A stretch of 8,452 bases of DNA from Cyanothece sp. UBA12306 (GTDB lineage Bacteria > Cyanobacteriota > Cyanobacteriia > Cyanobacteriales > Microcystaceae). Location: NCBI GenBank assembly GCA_003448685.1, contig DLXW01000041.1:1-8452 (forward strand), in the 5' to 3' direction. The notes under the pieces were generated by a model, which saw nothing but the letters and a program-made list of their open reading frames with translations, searched no databases and was not told the DNA's origin. A program made the translations under genes and the position numbers. Every line of letters begins with the position of its first letter. Position 1 is the stretch's first letter. Below, piece after piece: positions 1-5,787 of this stretch.

Positions 1-49
1 TTTTTTCAGCAAACCCTACTTAAAAAAATTTTATAGATGTGTGTTGATG

Positions 50-68
50 GTAGCATTGAAGATGCTAC
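50..68. repeat. Short inverted repeat upstream of the aminotransferase gene
   Basis: GTAGCAT and ATGCTAC form a perfect 7-bp inverted repeat around a 5-base loop, about 75 bases before the chosen aminotransferase start. There is no T-run directly after it on either strand, so it does not read as a classical terminator. It could be an operator or a chance hairpin. Function unknown. Confidence 0.35.
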
Positions 69-143
69 GGTTAATCGTTGCCTCATTCGGCTAAAATAGC
101 CTTATTCTTGCAATTAATTTTAATATTACTCATTGCTACCCTT

Positions 144-1274
144 ATGACTAGCTTTCCTATTCCTTCCCAACCTCAACCTTTTAACCTTCCCCCCCGTCTT
201 CTTCTTGGGCCCGGTCCATCTAATGCTAACCCCCGTGTTTTAGCAGCCATGAGTCTTCCGCCTATTGGACATCTTGATCCCTTTTATCTAAAAATGATGG
301 ATGAGATTCAAGGTTTATTGCGTTATGTTTGGCAAACTAATAATACCTTAACTATTTCTGTAAGTGGGACTGGAAGCGCGGGAATGGAAGCTACCATCGC
401 TAATGTGGTGGAACCAGGGGATAAGGTTTTAGTTGGTGTGATGGGATATTTTGGTCATCGGTTAGTTGATATGGCCAGTCGCTATGGAGCAGAGGTTGAG
501 CAACTGACTAAACCTTGGGGGCAGGTGTTTAGTTTAGAAGAGTTGAAACAAGGTTTAGAAACCCATCGGCCTCAAGTGTTAGCTTTGGTAAATGCGGAAA
601 CTTCTACTGGTGCTCGTCAACCTTTAGAAGGAGTCGGAGAATTATGTCGAGAGTATGATTGTCTGTTATTGGTGGATACAGTGACCAGTTTGGGCGGAGT
701 TCCTCTCTATTTGGATGACTGGGGAGTGGACTTAGCTTACAGTTGCTCTCAAAAAGGTTTGGGATGTCCTCCTGGACTGTCTCCTTTTACCATGAGTCCT
801 CGCGCTTGGGAAAAACTACAAAACCGCAAAACTCCAGTAAGTAATTGGTATTTGGATATGAACCTGTTAAGTCGTTACTGGGGGGAACCAAGGACTTATC
901 ATCATACGGCTCCTTGTAATATGAATTATGGCCTAAGGGAGGCTTTAAGTTTAATTGTAGAAGAAGGGTTAGAAAATTGTTGGCAACGACATCAAAGTAA
1001 TGCGGAATTATTATGGCAAGGTTTAGAAGATTTGGGGTTAGTTTGTCATGTAGAACAACAATTCCGGTTGCCTACTTTAACCACAGTTCGTATTCCTGAA
1101 GGAGTGGATGGTAAGGCTGTAGTTCGACAATTATTGACGGACTATCACATCGAAGTTGGTGGCGGTTTAGGAGAATTAGCCGGTCAAGTTTGGCGTATTG
1201 GACTAATGGGTTATAATTCTCGCCCTGAAAATGTTTTATTGCTCTTAGAAGCTCTCAAAAAAGTCTTAAAGTAA
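144..1274 (+). CDS. Alanine/serine-glyoxylate aminotransferase family protein (class V PLP aminotransferase)
   Basis: This is a cytosolic PLP-dependent aminotransferase that would move an amino group from serine or alanine to glyoxylate, giving glycine. In cyanobacteria that fits photorespiratory glyoxylate use. Relatives were once annotated as the 42-kDa 'soluble hydrogenase' subunit. In the 376-residue product, GPGPSN (22-27) opens the fold, SGTGSAGME (74-82) is the phosphate-binding region, D178 in VDTVTS should contact the pyridine nitrogen, K204 in SQKGLG is the Schiff-base lysine, and R351 in WRIGLMG should bind the substrate carboxylate. Length is normal for the family. I chose the ATG at 144, which gives MTSFPIPSQP. 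An in-frame TTG at 78 would add 22 residues that look like a membrane segment but do not belong to this soluble family. No clear Shine-Dalgarno precedes either start. The substrate (serine or alanine) cannot be told from sequence alone. Confidence 0.87.
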   Translation: MTSFPIPSQPQPFNLPPRLLLGPGPSNANPRVLAAMSLPPIGHLDPFYLKMMDEIQGLLRYVWQTNNTLTISVSGTGSAGMEATIANVVEPGDKVLVGVMGYFGHRLVDMASRYGAEVEQLTKPWGQVFSLEELKQGLETHRPQVLALVNAETSTGARQPLEGVGELCREYDCLLLVDTVTSLGGVPLYLDDWGVDLAYSCSQKGLGCPPGLSPFTMSPRAWEKLQNRKTPVSNWYLDMNLLSRYWGEPRTYHHTAPCNMNYGLREALSLIVEEGLENCWQRHQSNAELLWQGLEDLGLVCHVEQQFRLPTLTTVRIPEGVDGKAVVRQLLTDYHIEVGGGLGELAGQVWRIGLMGYNSRPENVLLLLEALKKVLK

Positions 1275-1517
1275 TTGCTTGGTGATCTTTAATCCTAAAC
1301 CTAACTATGGCTAAACTCAATCAGGAAATAACCCCCAATGGGACATCCTCTTCACCTAAATCAAAGATTATGGATGGAACTTGACCCATAATCTTTGTCA
1401 CCAAAATGTTCAGGTAATTCGGATGGGCAAGGAGGAGAATTTTTTAAGCTTATTATAGACTTTCAACCCTCGCTAACCCTACAAAATTGCTTCTGATTTT
1501 CTGTTAATAAACAATCT
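1275..1517. other. Convergent intergenic spacer
   Basis: These 243 bases lie between the 3' ends of the aminotransferase gene and the minus-strand hypothetical gene. The only clear structure is the stem-loop at 1362-1397. An AAGGAGGAG run at 1429-1437 looks like a ribosome binding site, but no start codon follows it. A 25-codon reading frame from the ATG at 1307 has no family resemblance. I see no RNA gene or mobile-element end. Confidence 0.6.
1362..1397. repeat. Perfect 12-bp stem-loop in a convergent spacer
   Basis: CAAAGATTATGG (1362-1373) and CCATAATCTTTG (1386-1397) are exact reverse complements around a 12-base loop. The position between two converging genes suggests a shared terminator or an mRNA 3'-end protecting hairpin. 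The stem is only one-third GC and lacks a T-tract on the plus strand; on the minus strand it is followed only by ATTTAGG. A remnant of a small palindromic repeat is another option. Confidence 0.6.
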
Positions 1518-2273
1518 CTAAGAAGGGAAAACACTTTGAGCTTCTGGAGTCTGTTGGGTTTGCCTTGCCGCTAAAAATCGCTGATTAACAATTTCTTGAA
1601 AATCTTTTAAATCTGATTCCCAATTATTAATAGCTTGACTTAATTGTTCAAGTCTTTCTGCTTGAACAACGTTAGTAAGACTATAGTTAAAATTACCACT
1701 AAATAATAGGGCAGAAATTGAAGATTTATCGGGCATCGATATTTTAGCTTCGTTGATGTTTAAGCTTAATTGACAACGATCCAACTGATAGAGTAAATTG
1801 AGTCCGGCTTGTACGGAACTTTGTCCAAACTCTTGCCAAGATCCAGGAGCTAATAAGTTTTTGGTAATATATTCTCTAGCACCATCTTGAGTATTAGGAA
1901 AGGGAATCAACCTTTTCGGGCTAAGGGATACCCCTTGATATTCAGCATTAGGCAATTTGCTAACATATTTTTGTGCTACGCTAGGAATCTTAAGTTCACT
2001 AGTTTCTTTAGTCCCAATAGCTTGCATAAAGGTAATGTTACGGGGTTGGACAACAATGCTTACACCATTTTGAAAGGTGACCTGGGAAATATTAGTGCCT
2101 AATACGGGTTTTTTGCCTAGTTCCCAGTCTTGATCAATAATTCCACTAAATTTGAGAAATTCCTCACTAAGCATGGTTGGGTTGAAATTTTTAGCAGAAA
2201 TAGCGATCGCCATTTCCTGAATTTCTCGTATTTCTAGAGGAGTTTTGGTGTTGGTATCAGAGGTCATTGTCAT
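1518..2273 (-). CDS. Conserved-looking hypothetical protein, 251 residues
   Basis: I do not recognise this protein. It has no signal peptide, membrane segment, or catalytic motif that I can name, so it is probably cytosolic. Residues 20-200 have the even mix of charged and hydrophobic residues expected of a folded domain, including a Trp/Gly-containing stretch (LLAPGSWQEFG, 140-150). Residues 204-236 are rich in Leu, Gln and Glu and are likely a long helix or coiled coil. The last 15 residues are polar and probably disordered. The start is the first of two close ATGs (MTMTS), and the second would remove only two residues. No good Shine-Dalgarno is visible. The next gene upstream on the same strand ends 135 bases away, across a very AT-rich gap, so co-transcription is possible but not shown. 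A HIP1 octamer lies inside the gene at 2203-2210. Confidence 0.75.
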   Translation of the reverse strand: MTMTSDTNTKTPLEIREIQEMAIAISAKNFNPTMLSEEFLKFSGIIDQDWELGKKPVLGTNISQVTFQNGVSIVVQPRNITFMQAIGTKETSELKIPSVAQKYVSKLPNAEYQGVSLSPKRLIPFPNTQDGAREYITKNLLAPGSWQEFGQSSVQAGLNLLYQLDRCQLSLNINEAKISMPDKSSISALLFSGNFNYSLTNVVQAERLEQLSQAINNWESDLKDFQEIVNQRFLAARQTQQTPEAQSVFPS

Positions 2274-2408
2274 AATTGGTGTCTTGAACTATTTTTGCTG
2301 TATTTTGTGGCAAATATCCTAACTATTTAGTTTAATATCTTATGGTTATCTTAACTACCTAAAGTTTAAATTTCTTTTCAATTGATTAAATTAGTGTACT
2401 TAATTTTG

Positions 2409-2873
2409 TTACAAAAAGCGGCTTAGATCAAATTCCTCATTTTCTAAAGAATGGGGTAACTTTTCTAAACTGAGTATTAATAAAATTCGCTCGGTATAGT
2501 CTACTGTTCCTCTTAATTCTTCCCTGAGTTTTTCTAAACCTCCATTAGCATATTCTTCAAATATATGAATTCGTTTGGCTTCTGCTTCAGGTTGATAAGC
2601 TGATAGTATTTTAGGATCATTGGTTTCGGAGATTGCTAATAATTTAATTATAGTATCATATCCCCTGGAGATAAAAATTTCTAAACTTATAGGAGCCGGT
2701 TCTTTGGAAATAACATTAAGGGGGACTCTTTTTTGAGATTTAGCACCATAAGTAGCGGCAAATACCATGACATCTGCATAAGTTTGAAACGGTCCGGTAC
2801 TTCCCTGTTTATCGACTAAAGCTTGTACTAATTCTGCTTTATCTTTAGCAATTCTAATTCTATTTATTGTCAT
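2409..2873 (-). CDS. Probable DNA phosphorothioation-associated protein 4 family member
   Basis: The 154-residue product matches what I recall of the small family called DNA phosphorothioation-associated protein 4 (dnd_assoc_4). The features are an N-terminal RIRIAKDKAELVQALVDK helix, the block GPFQTYADVMVFAATYG (27-43), EPAPISLEIF (58-67), and the strongly characteristic HIFEEYANGGLEKL (103-116). Members are found in many bacteria, often near dnd/dpt DNA-sulfur modification and restriction genes. The molecular role is not known to me. The protein looks small, soluble and mostly helical, with no enzyme motif. No dndBCDE or dptFGH gene is in the window, so this copy is isolated or at the edge of such a locus. 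The ATG at 2873 follows an AT-rich leader with no clear Shine-Dalgarno. The family call rests on remembered motifs, and the gene itself is well supported by its length and composition. Confidence 0.62.
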   Translation of the reverse strand: MTINRIRIAKDKAELVQALVDKQGSTGPFQTYADVMVFAATYGAKSQKRVPLNVISKEPAPISLEIFISRGYDTIIKLLAISETNDPKILSAYQPEAEAKRIHIFEEYANGGLEKLREELRGTVDYTERILLILSLEKLPHSLENEEFDLSRFL

Positions 2874-2896
2874 TATTTACATAGTAGATTAATCTT

Positions 2897-2918
2897 ATAT
2901 AATTTTATTTAATTATAT
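2897..2918. repeat. All-AT inverted repeat with embedded minus-strand TATAAT
   Basis: ATATAATT (2897-2904) and AATTATAT (2911-2918) are perfect inverted arms around TTATTT. On the minus strand a consensus -10 hexamer TATAAT lies at 2912-2917, upstream of the gene starting at 2873, but no good -35 lies 16-18 bases before it. The site could be a weak promoter or operator, or simply a product of base composition. Confidence 0.3.
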
Positions 2919-2975
2919 CTGAGGTTAAGACTAAGAGGGATAATTAATCCAGCCAGCCAAAAGATTCACAAAAAA

Positions 2976-3003
2976 TTGCCAAATGCTCAAATGGTGCTAG
3001 TAT
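2976..3003 (+). promoter_or_regulatory. Candidate extended -10 promoter for the 61-residue protein gene
   Basis: TTGCCA at 2976-2981 (five of six to the sigma-70 -35 consensus) is followed after 16 bases by TAGTAT at 2998-3003. A TG sits one base before the -10, giving an extended -10. Transcription would begin near 3010, leaving a leader of about 47 bases that contains the AGAGGG ribosome binding site at 3044-3049. Confidence 0.42.
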
Positions 3004-3056
3004 ATAAAAATGTGATTTTAGTCTAAGATAGATTATTTTTTTAAGAGGGCTACCAA

Positions 3057-3242
3057 ATGGATCTTGAACAAGTAAAAGAAAGAATTAAACGTGCATTAGC
3101 TGATGGTCGTTTATCCAGACAAGAAAGCCAAGATATCAAAGCGGCTATTTTGTCTGATAAAAAAGTGACAGAAGATGAAAGTAAATTGTGGAGAGAGCTT
3201 CAAGATCAGATTTTTAAAGGTGAGGTAATTGTCGAAGACTAG
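3057..3242 (+). CDS. Small acidic helical protein with two similar halves, 61 residues
   Basis: I cannot assign a function to this protein. It is highly charged, has no membrane segment or cysteines, and should be a soluble helical protein. Two 18-residue units align without gaps: LADGRLSRQES (14-24) and LSDKKVTEDES (32-42), each followed by a helix (QDIKAAI and KLWRELQDQI). The pattern Asp-x-x-hydrophobic-Ser/Thr-x-x-Glu-Ser between helices resembles the turns of TerB-like or degenerate EF-hand-like helical hairpins, but the acidic ligands of a true EF hand are not all present. The gene is credible despite its size because AGAGGG lies seven bases before the ATG, a plausible promoter lies further up, and both neighbours point away from or toward it without overlap. 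It converges on the NeuB fusion gene, with 64 bases between the ends and no obvious terminator. Confidence 0.72.
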   Translation: MDLEQVKERIKRALADGRLSRQESQDIKAAILSDKKVTEDESKLWRELQDQIFKGEVIVED

Positions 3243-3306
3243 AAGTATTAAAATTAATTTTTCCAGCCTGAGGATTTTGAGCTTTTCCTGTTTTGTCAAT
3301 ATAACT

Positions 3307-5556
3307 TTACCATCCAAGGTATTCTAATCGTTCTAAAGCTTGCCAAAATCCCTCCCCTTCGTTCTTATGTCCTTGCCAAATTTCAGGAATAAATGAGGCA
3401 TGAGGGGCATTTTTTTGCAAATCTTCTGCCAAGGCTGGAAAATCAACCTCTCCGTCCCCAATTTGTAATCCTTCCCCGTCTAACCCTTCTGCATCGGCAA
3501 TATGCAGATGGGCTGTATAAAATCCTACTTTTTCAATAAATTCTTTGAAGGATAAATGATGATGATTACAAGCCAATTTAGAGTGGGAAACATCTAAACA
3601 GACTCGATAATTATAATTGCGACAAAACTGAGCAATATCTTCAGGATCAACAAATAAATTATGATATCTTTGTCCTCCAAAATGCCAAGGAAAAGGAGGC
3701 ATTGTTTGGGGAATAATCTCTACTCCATCTTGGTCTAATTTATCTAAACTTTCTACAAGTAACTCATAGAGTTGATGTCTTTTAGAATTGGCTAAAGGTG
3801 CATTATTAGTAAACCCTCCAATATTAGTGACAATCAAAGGACGAGATGCTTTTTTAAAGAAGGGTTTTAGAGAACGAGTAATGTCAATAACCCTTTGTAA
3901 TTCTTCAAGGGAACGGTTACGATAATTAGGATCGATTGAACATAAATCTAAGACATGGTCTCCTGCAAATAATTCAGGACTATGGACAACATAGTCCAAA
4001 TTATAGGGCTGTTTAAAATATTGTTTAATATCCTGTTCTAAGTCCTTATAGCTCAGATGAAACTCTAATAAATCTGGATTAGATCTTGTTAAAAGCTTCT
4101 GAAAATCATGATAACGAACTGGTAAACCCCAGGGACGTTTAAAACTGTAATTACGTGCTTGAATTTGCTCTTCTTCTAAATCACTGGGAAAGAAAAAATC
4201 TCCTACTTTAAAAGTTCTTTTTGCTTTAGTGCCAATTAGTTCTGCTTTGCGGTTAGGCTGTAACCCTTTGCCTGGACTTTTAATAGCGATCATTTCTTCT
4301 GTTATAATCTGTCCTGGGTTTACATTACAGTTAATAATTAAACTTTTAGCCAAGGTTTCTCTGTTCATCAATTCTCCTTGACTTAATCTTCTTTCTCCTG
4401 TGCTTCCTAATGCTGATTCAACTTGACGAATTCCTTCTACCATGGCTTTAAATTCTTCAGGTAATAAACTCACTTTGTGATCATTACCCTCCATGGATTT
4501 ATCTAAGGTAAAATGTTTTTCAATCACCTTAGCTCCCTTAGCAATAGCTGCGATCGCAACATTAATTCCCCGTTCATGGCCTGAATAACCCACTGGACAA
4601 TCACCGATTTCTTTTAGCCTAGTCAAATAATTGAGGTTAACATCCTTGAATGGGGCGGGATAGGTCGAGTTACAATGAAGTAGGACATACATTCCACCTA
4701 ACTTTTGTAAAAGTTGTACCGATTCTTTGATTTCCGCTTCTGTGGACATCCCAGTGGAACAAATGAGAGTTTTTCCGGTTTTAACTAAAGCTTTGAGGAG
4801 TTCGTGGTTAGTTAAGTCAGCAGAAGCAACTTTATAAGCTGCCATGCCATAATTTTCTAGAATTGCTAAACTTTCGAGATCCCAAGGGGTACACAGGGGT
4901 AAAATTCCCTTTTCTTGGCAATAATCAAAGGCGGCTAACATCTCCTGGGGAGACAGTTGGAAGCGAGAAAGCAAGTCTAGAGTGTATTGAGAGCCTAGAT
5001 CTTCACTGGCATCGTCGGCATCCCCTGCATTGCTATAGAGGGATTTGAGGCTTCTCATCTGGAATTTAGCACAATTGGCACCAGAGGCGATCGCTTGATC
5101 AATTAATTTTTTAGCTAAACTTAAACTGCCGTTGTGATTATTCCCAATTTCGGCTATGATAAAACCAGGGGACTCATTATCGATGATGAATTCGCCGATT
5201 TTGAGCTCTAGAGGATGTTGGCGAGCGATCGCTACCAAATGATCGTTTTGATCGAGTAGGGGTATAAACTCAATAGTATCGGAGAAATAAGACTGAATTT
5301 TTTCAGGATCTTCGTCAAAAAGCGCGTATTTGAATTGCTTATTAGAAATGTTAGCAATTGGTTGATTAAGATCAATGGTATTTTGTCCTACTAACCAACG
5401 ACGGAAATCTCCGTCAGTCAATACTCCTTCTAAAACCCCTGATTCTGTCACTGAGAAAATAATTCGACTTTTATTATCGCTAATTTTTTTGAGGGCGTTA
5501 AGAATACTATCTTCAGAAAAGACAATATATTTAGCTAGATTTCTATCAATTAGCAT
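3307..5556 (-). CDS. Four-domain NeuB-type synthase: CBS pair, NeuB, SAF, xylose-isomerase-like barrel
   Basis: The 749-residue protein should condense phosphoenolpyruvate with an N-acylated hexosamine to give a nonulosonic acid (sialic or legionaminic type) for cell-surface glycans. Residues 1-115 are a CBS pair (GVLTDGDFRRWL, 44-55; FIPLLDQNDHLVAIA, 97-111), probably a nucleotide sensor. Residues 125-385 are the NeuB barrel: AEIGNNHNGS (135-144), KFQMRS (164-169), STGMS (267-271), LLHCNSTYPAP (292-302), GYSGHERGI (323-331), and EKHFTLDKSMEGNDHKVSL (346-364). Residues 398-455 are the SAF (antifreeze-like) domain with KSPGKG. Residues 470-749 are a TIM barrel of the xylose isomerase/endonuclease IV type, with likely metal ligands in CLDVSH (D655, H658), HLHIAD (H683, H685, D688) and PEIW (E725). 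NeuB alone is about 350 residues. NeuA, NeuC or epimerase genes are absent here. Its 5' end is duplicated upstream. The exact sugar substrate and the C-terminal activity are inferred only at family level. Confidence 0.85.
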   Translation of the reverse strand: MLIDRNLAKYIVFSEDSILNALKKISDNKSRIIFSVTESGVLEGVLTDGDFRRWLVGQNTIDLNQPIANISNKQFKYALFDEDPEKIQSYFSDTIEFIPLLDQNDHLVAIARQHPLELKIGEFIIDNESPGFIIAEIGNNHNGSLSLAKKLIDQAIASGANCAKFQMRSLKSLYSNAGDADDASEDLGSQYTLDLLSRFQLSPQEMLAAFDYCQEKGILPLCTPWDLESLAILENYGMAAYKVASADLTNHELLKALVKTGKTLICSTGMSTEAEIKESVQLLQKLGGMYVLLHCNSTYPAPFKDVNLNYLTRLKEIGDCPVGYSGHERGINVAIAAIAKGAKVIEKHFTLDKSMEGNDHKVSLLPEEFKAMVEGIRQVESALGSTGERRLSQGELMNRETLAKSLIINCNVNPGQIITEEMIAIKSPGKGLQPNRKAELIGTKAKRTFKVGDFFFPSDLEEEQIQARNYSFKRPWGLPVRYHDFQKLLTRSNPDLLEFHLSYKDLEQDIKQYFKQPYNLDYVVHSPELFAGDHVLDLCSIDPNYRNRSLEELQRVIDITRSLKPFFKKASRPLIVTNIGGFTNNAPLANSKRHQLYELLVESLDKLDQDGVEIIPQTMPPFPWHFGGQRYHNLFVDPEDIAQFCRNYNYRVCLDVSHSKLACNHHHLSFKEFIEKVGFYTAHLHIADAEGLDGEGLQIGDGEVDFPALAEDLQKNAPHASFIPEIWQGHKNEGEGFWQALERLEYLGW

Positions 5557-5588
5557 AGTGTTAATTTTTAAAGGCAGCGATCAGAGGT

Positions 5589-5602
5589 TTCAATCTATTG
5601 AA
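5589..5602. promoter_or_regulatory. Inverted repeat in the NeuB fusion leader
   Basis: TTCAAT and ATTGAA flank CT, a perfect 6-bp inverted repeat in the leader of the intact gene, downstream of the predicted transcription start. The second copy at 5738-5751 retains only the inner CAAT-CT-ATTG core plus an outer mismatch. A protein-binding operator is possible. The site may also be incidental. Confidence 0.3.
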
Positions 5603-5705
5603 CCAAGTATTTATTTATCATTTTATTATAGCTAATTTTTGTAAAAATGTTAAGCATACTATCTTCAGAAAAAAAATATTTAGCTAGATTTTGCCCAATT
5701 AGCAT
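5595..5705 (-). pseudogene. Duplicated start fragment of the NeuB fusion gene (36 codons)
   Basis: Copy B of the tandem duplication keeps ATG at 5705 and reads MLIGQNLAKYFFSEDSMLNI, against MLIDRNLAKYIVFSEDSILN in the intact protein. It runs through the duplication junction and stops at TAG (5597-5595) after 36 residues. The frame has survived about 15% divergence with only a 3-base loss. It covers only the first strand and helix of the CBS1 domain, so a folded product is unlikely. It is either a relic or a short upstream ORF in any transcript that starts beyond 5705. Its own translation initiation region matches that of the intact gene closely. Confidence 0.75.
5625..5653 (-). promoter_or_regulatory. 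Near-consensus sigma-70 promoter for the NeuB fusion gene
   Basis: On the minus strand TTAACA (5653-5648, five of six to the -35 consensus) and TATAAT (5630-5625, perfect) are separated by exactly 17 bases. Transcription would begin near 5618, giving a leader of about 60 bases before the ATG at 5556. The promoter lies inside the duplicated relic. The matching positions in the intact coding copy read TTAACG and GATAAT, so both differences strengthen it. Confidence 0.55.
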
Positions 5706-5758
5706 GGTGTTAATTTTTAAAGGCAGCGAGCAAGGATTGCAATCTATTGAACCAAGTA

Positions 5759-5787
5759 ATTATTGATGATTAATTTCTGGTTAACAA
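5759..5787 (-). promoter_or_regulatory. Weaker candidate promoter upstream of the duplicated leader
   Basis: On the minus strand TTGTTA (5787-5782) and AATAAT (5764-5759) are 17 bases apart. A transcript from here would carry the 36-codon relic ORF and then the intact gene. It overlaps the end of the upstream diguanylate cyclase gene and a 12-bp stem-loop. The match is moderate and could be chance in AT-rich DNA. Confidence 0.25.

Larger units (their letters stand above)
5469..5769. repeat. Head-to-tail tandem duplication of the 5' end of the NeuB fusion gene
   Basis: Two contiguous copies are present. Copy A is 5469-5620: the first 29 codons of the intact gene plus 64 bases of leader. Copy B is 5621-5769. 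They align at an offset of 152 falling to 149 after one in-frame 3-base loss in B, and are about 85% identical by hand count (about 23 substitutions). Long identical blocks include ATACTATCTTCAGAAAA, GTGTTAATTTTTAAAGGCAGCGA (23 bases, seen at 5558-5580 and 5707-5729) and CAATCTATTGAACCAAGTA. The copies abut exactly at 5620/5621, which points to a simple tandem duplication followed by drift rather than a mobile element. Confidence 0.9.

Noticed and set aside
78..143. Upstream TTG start giving the aminotransferase a hydrophobic N-terminal segment
   Set aside because: The added 22 residues look like a signal or membrane segment by chance. The family is cytosolic and usually begins near MTSFPIPSQP, encoded from the ATG at 144.
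1307..1384. A 25-codon reading frame after the aminotransferase gene
   Set aside because: It is very short, has no ribosome binding site, and its end lies in the stem-loop. No family resemblance.
1429..1437. AAGGAGGAG, a strong Shine-Dalgarno-like run
   Set aside because: No ATG, GTG or TTG with an open frame follows at a usable distance.
1887..2102. Plus-strand 71-codon frame
   Set aside because: It lies wholly opposite the 251-residue gene and its composition has no protein-like pattern.
3243..3306. Terminator between the converging small gene and NeuB fusion gene
   Set aside because: I found only the AT palindrome AAAATTAATTTT (3250-3261) and no GC-rich stem with a T-tract.
3111..3317. 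Minus-strand 68-codon frame
   Set aside because: It is antisense to the 61-residue gene, which has a ribosome binding site, and its product is an unpatterned run of hydrophobic residues.
4863..5048. Plus-strand 61-codon frame
   Set aside because: It is antisense to the NeuB barrel, whose motifs are clear in the opposite strand.
5375..5635. Plus-strand 86-codon frame
   Set aside because: It is antisense to the CBS domain and runs through the duplicated leader; no domain seen.
5469..5769. CRISPR array or mobile-element explanation for the repeat
   Set aside because: There are only two long copies, directly adjacent, no spacers, no terminal inverted repeats and no transposase. The repeat contains the gene's own start, so a local tandem duplication explains it.
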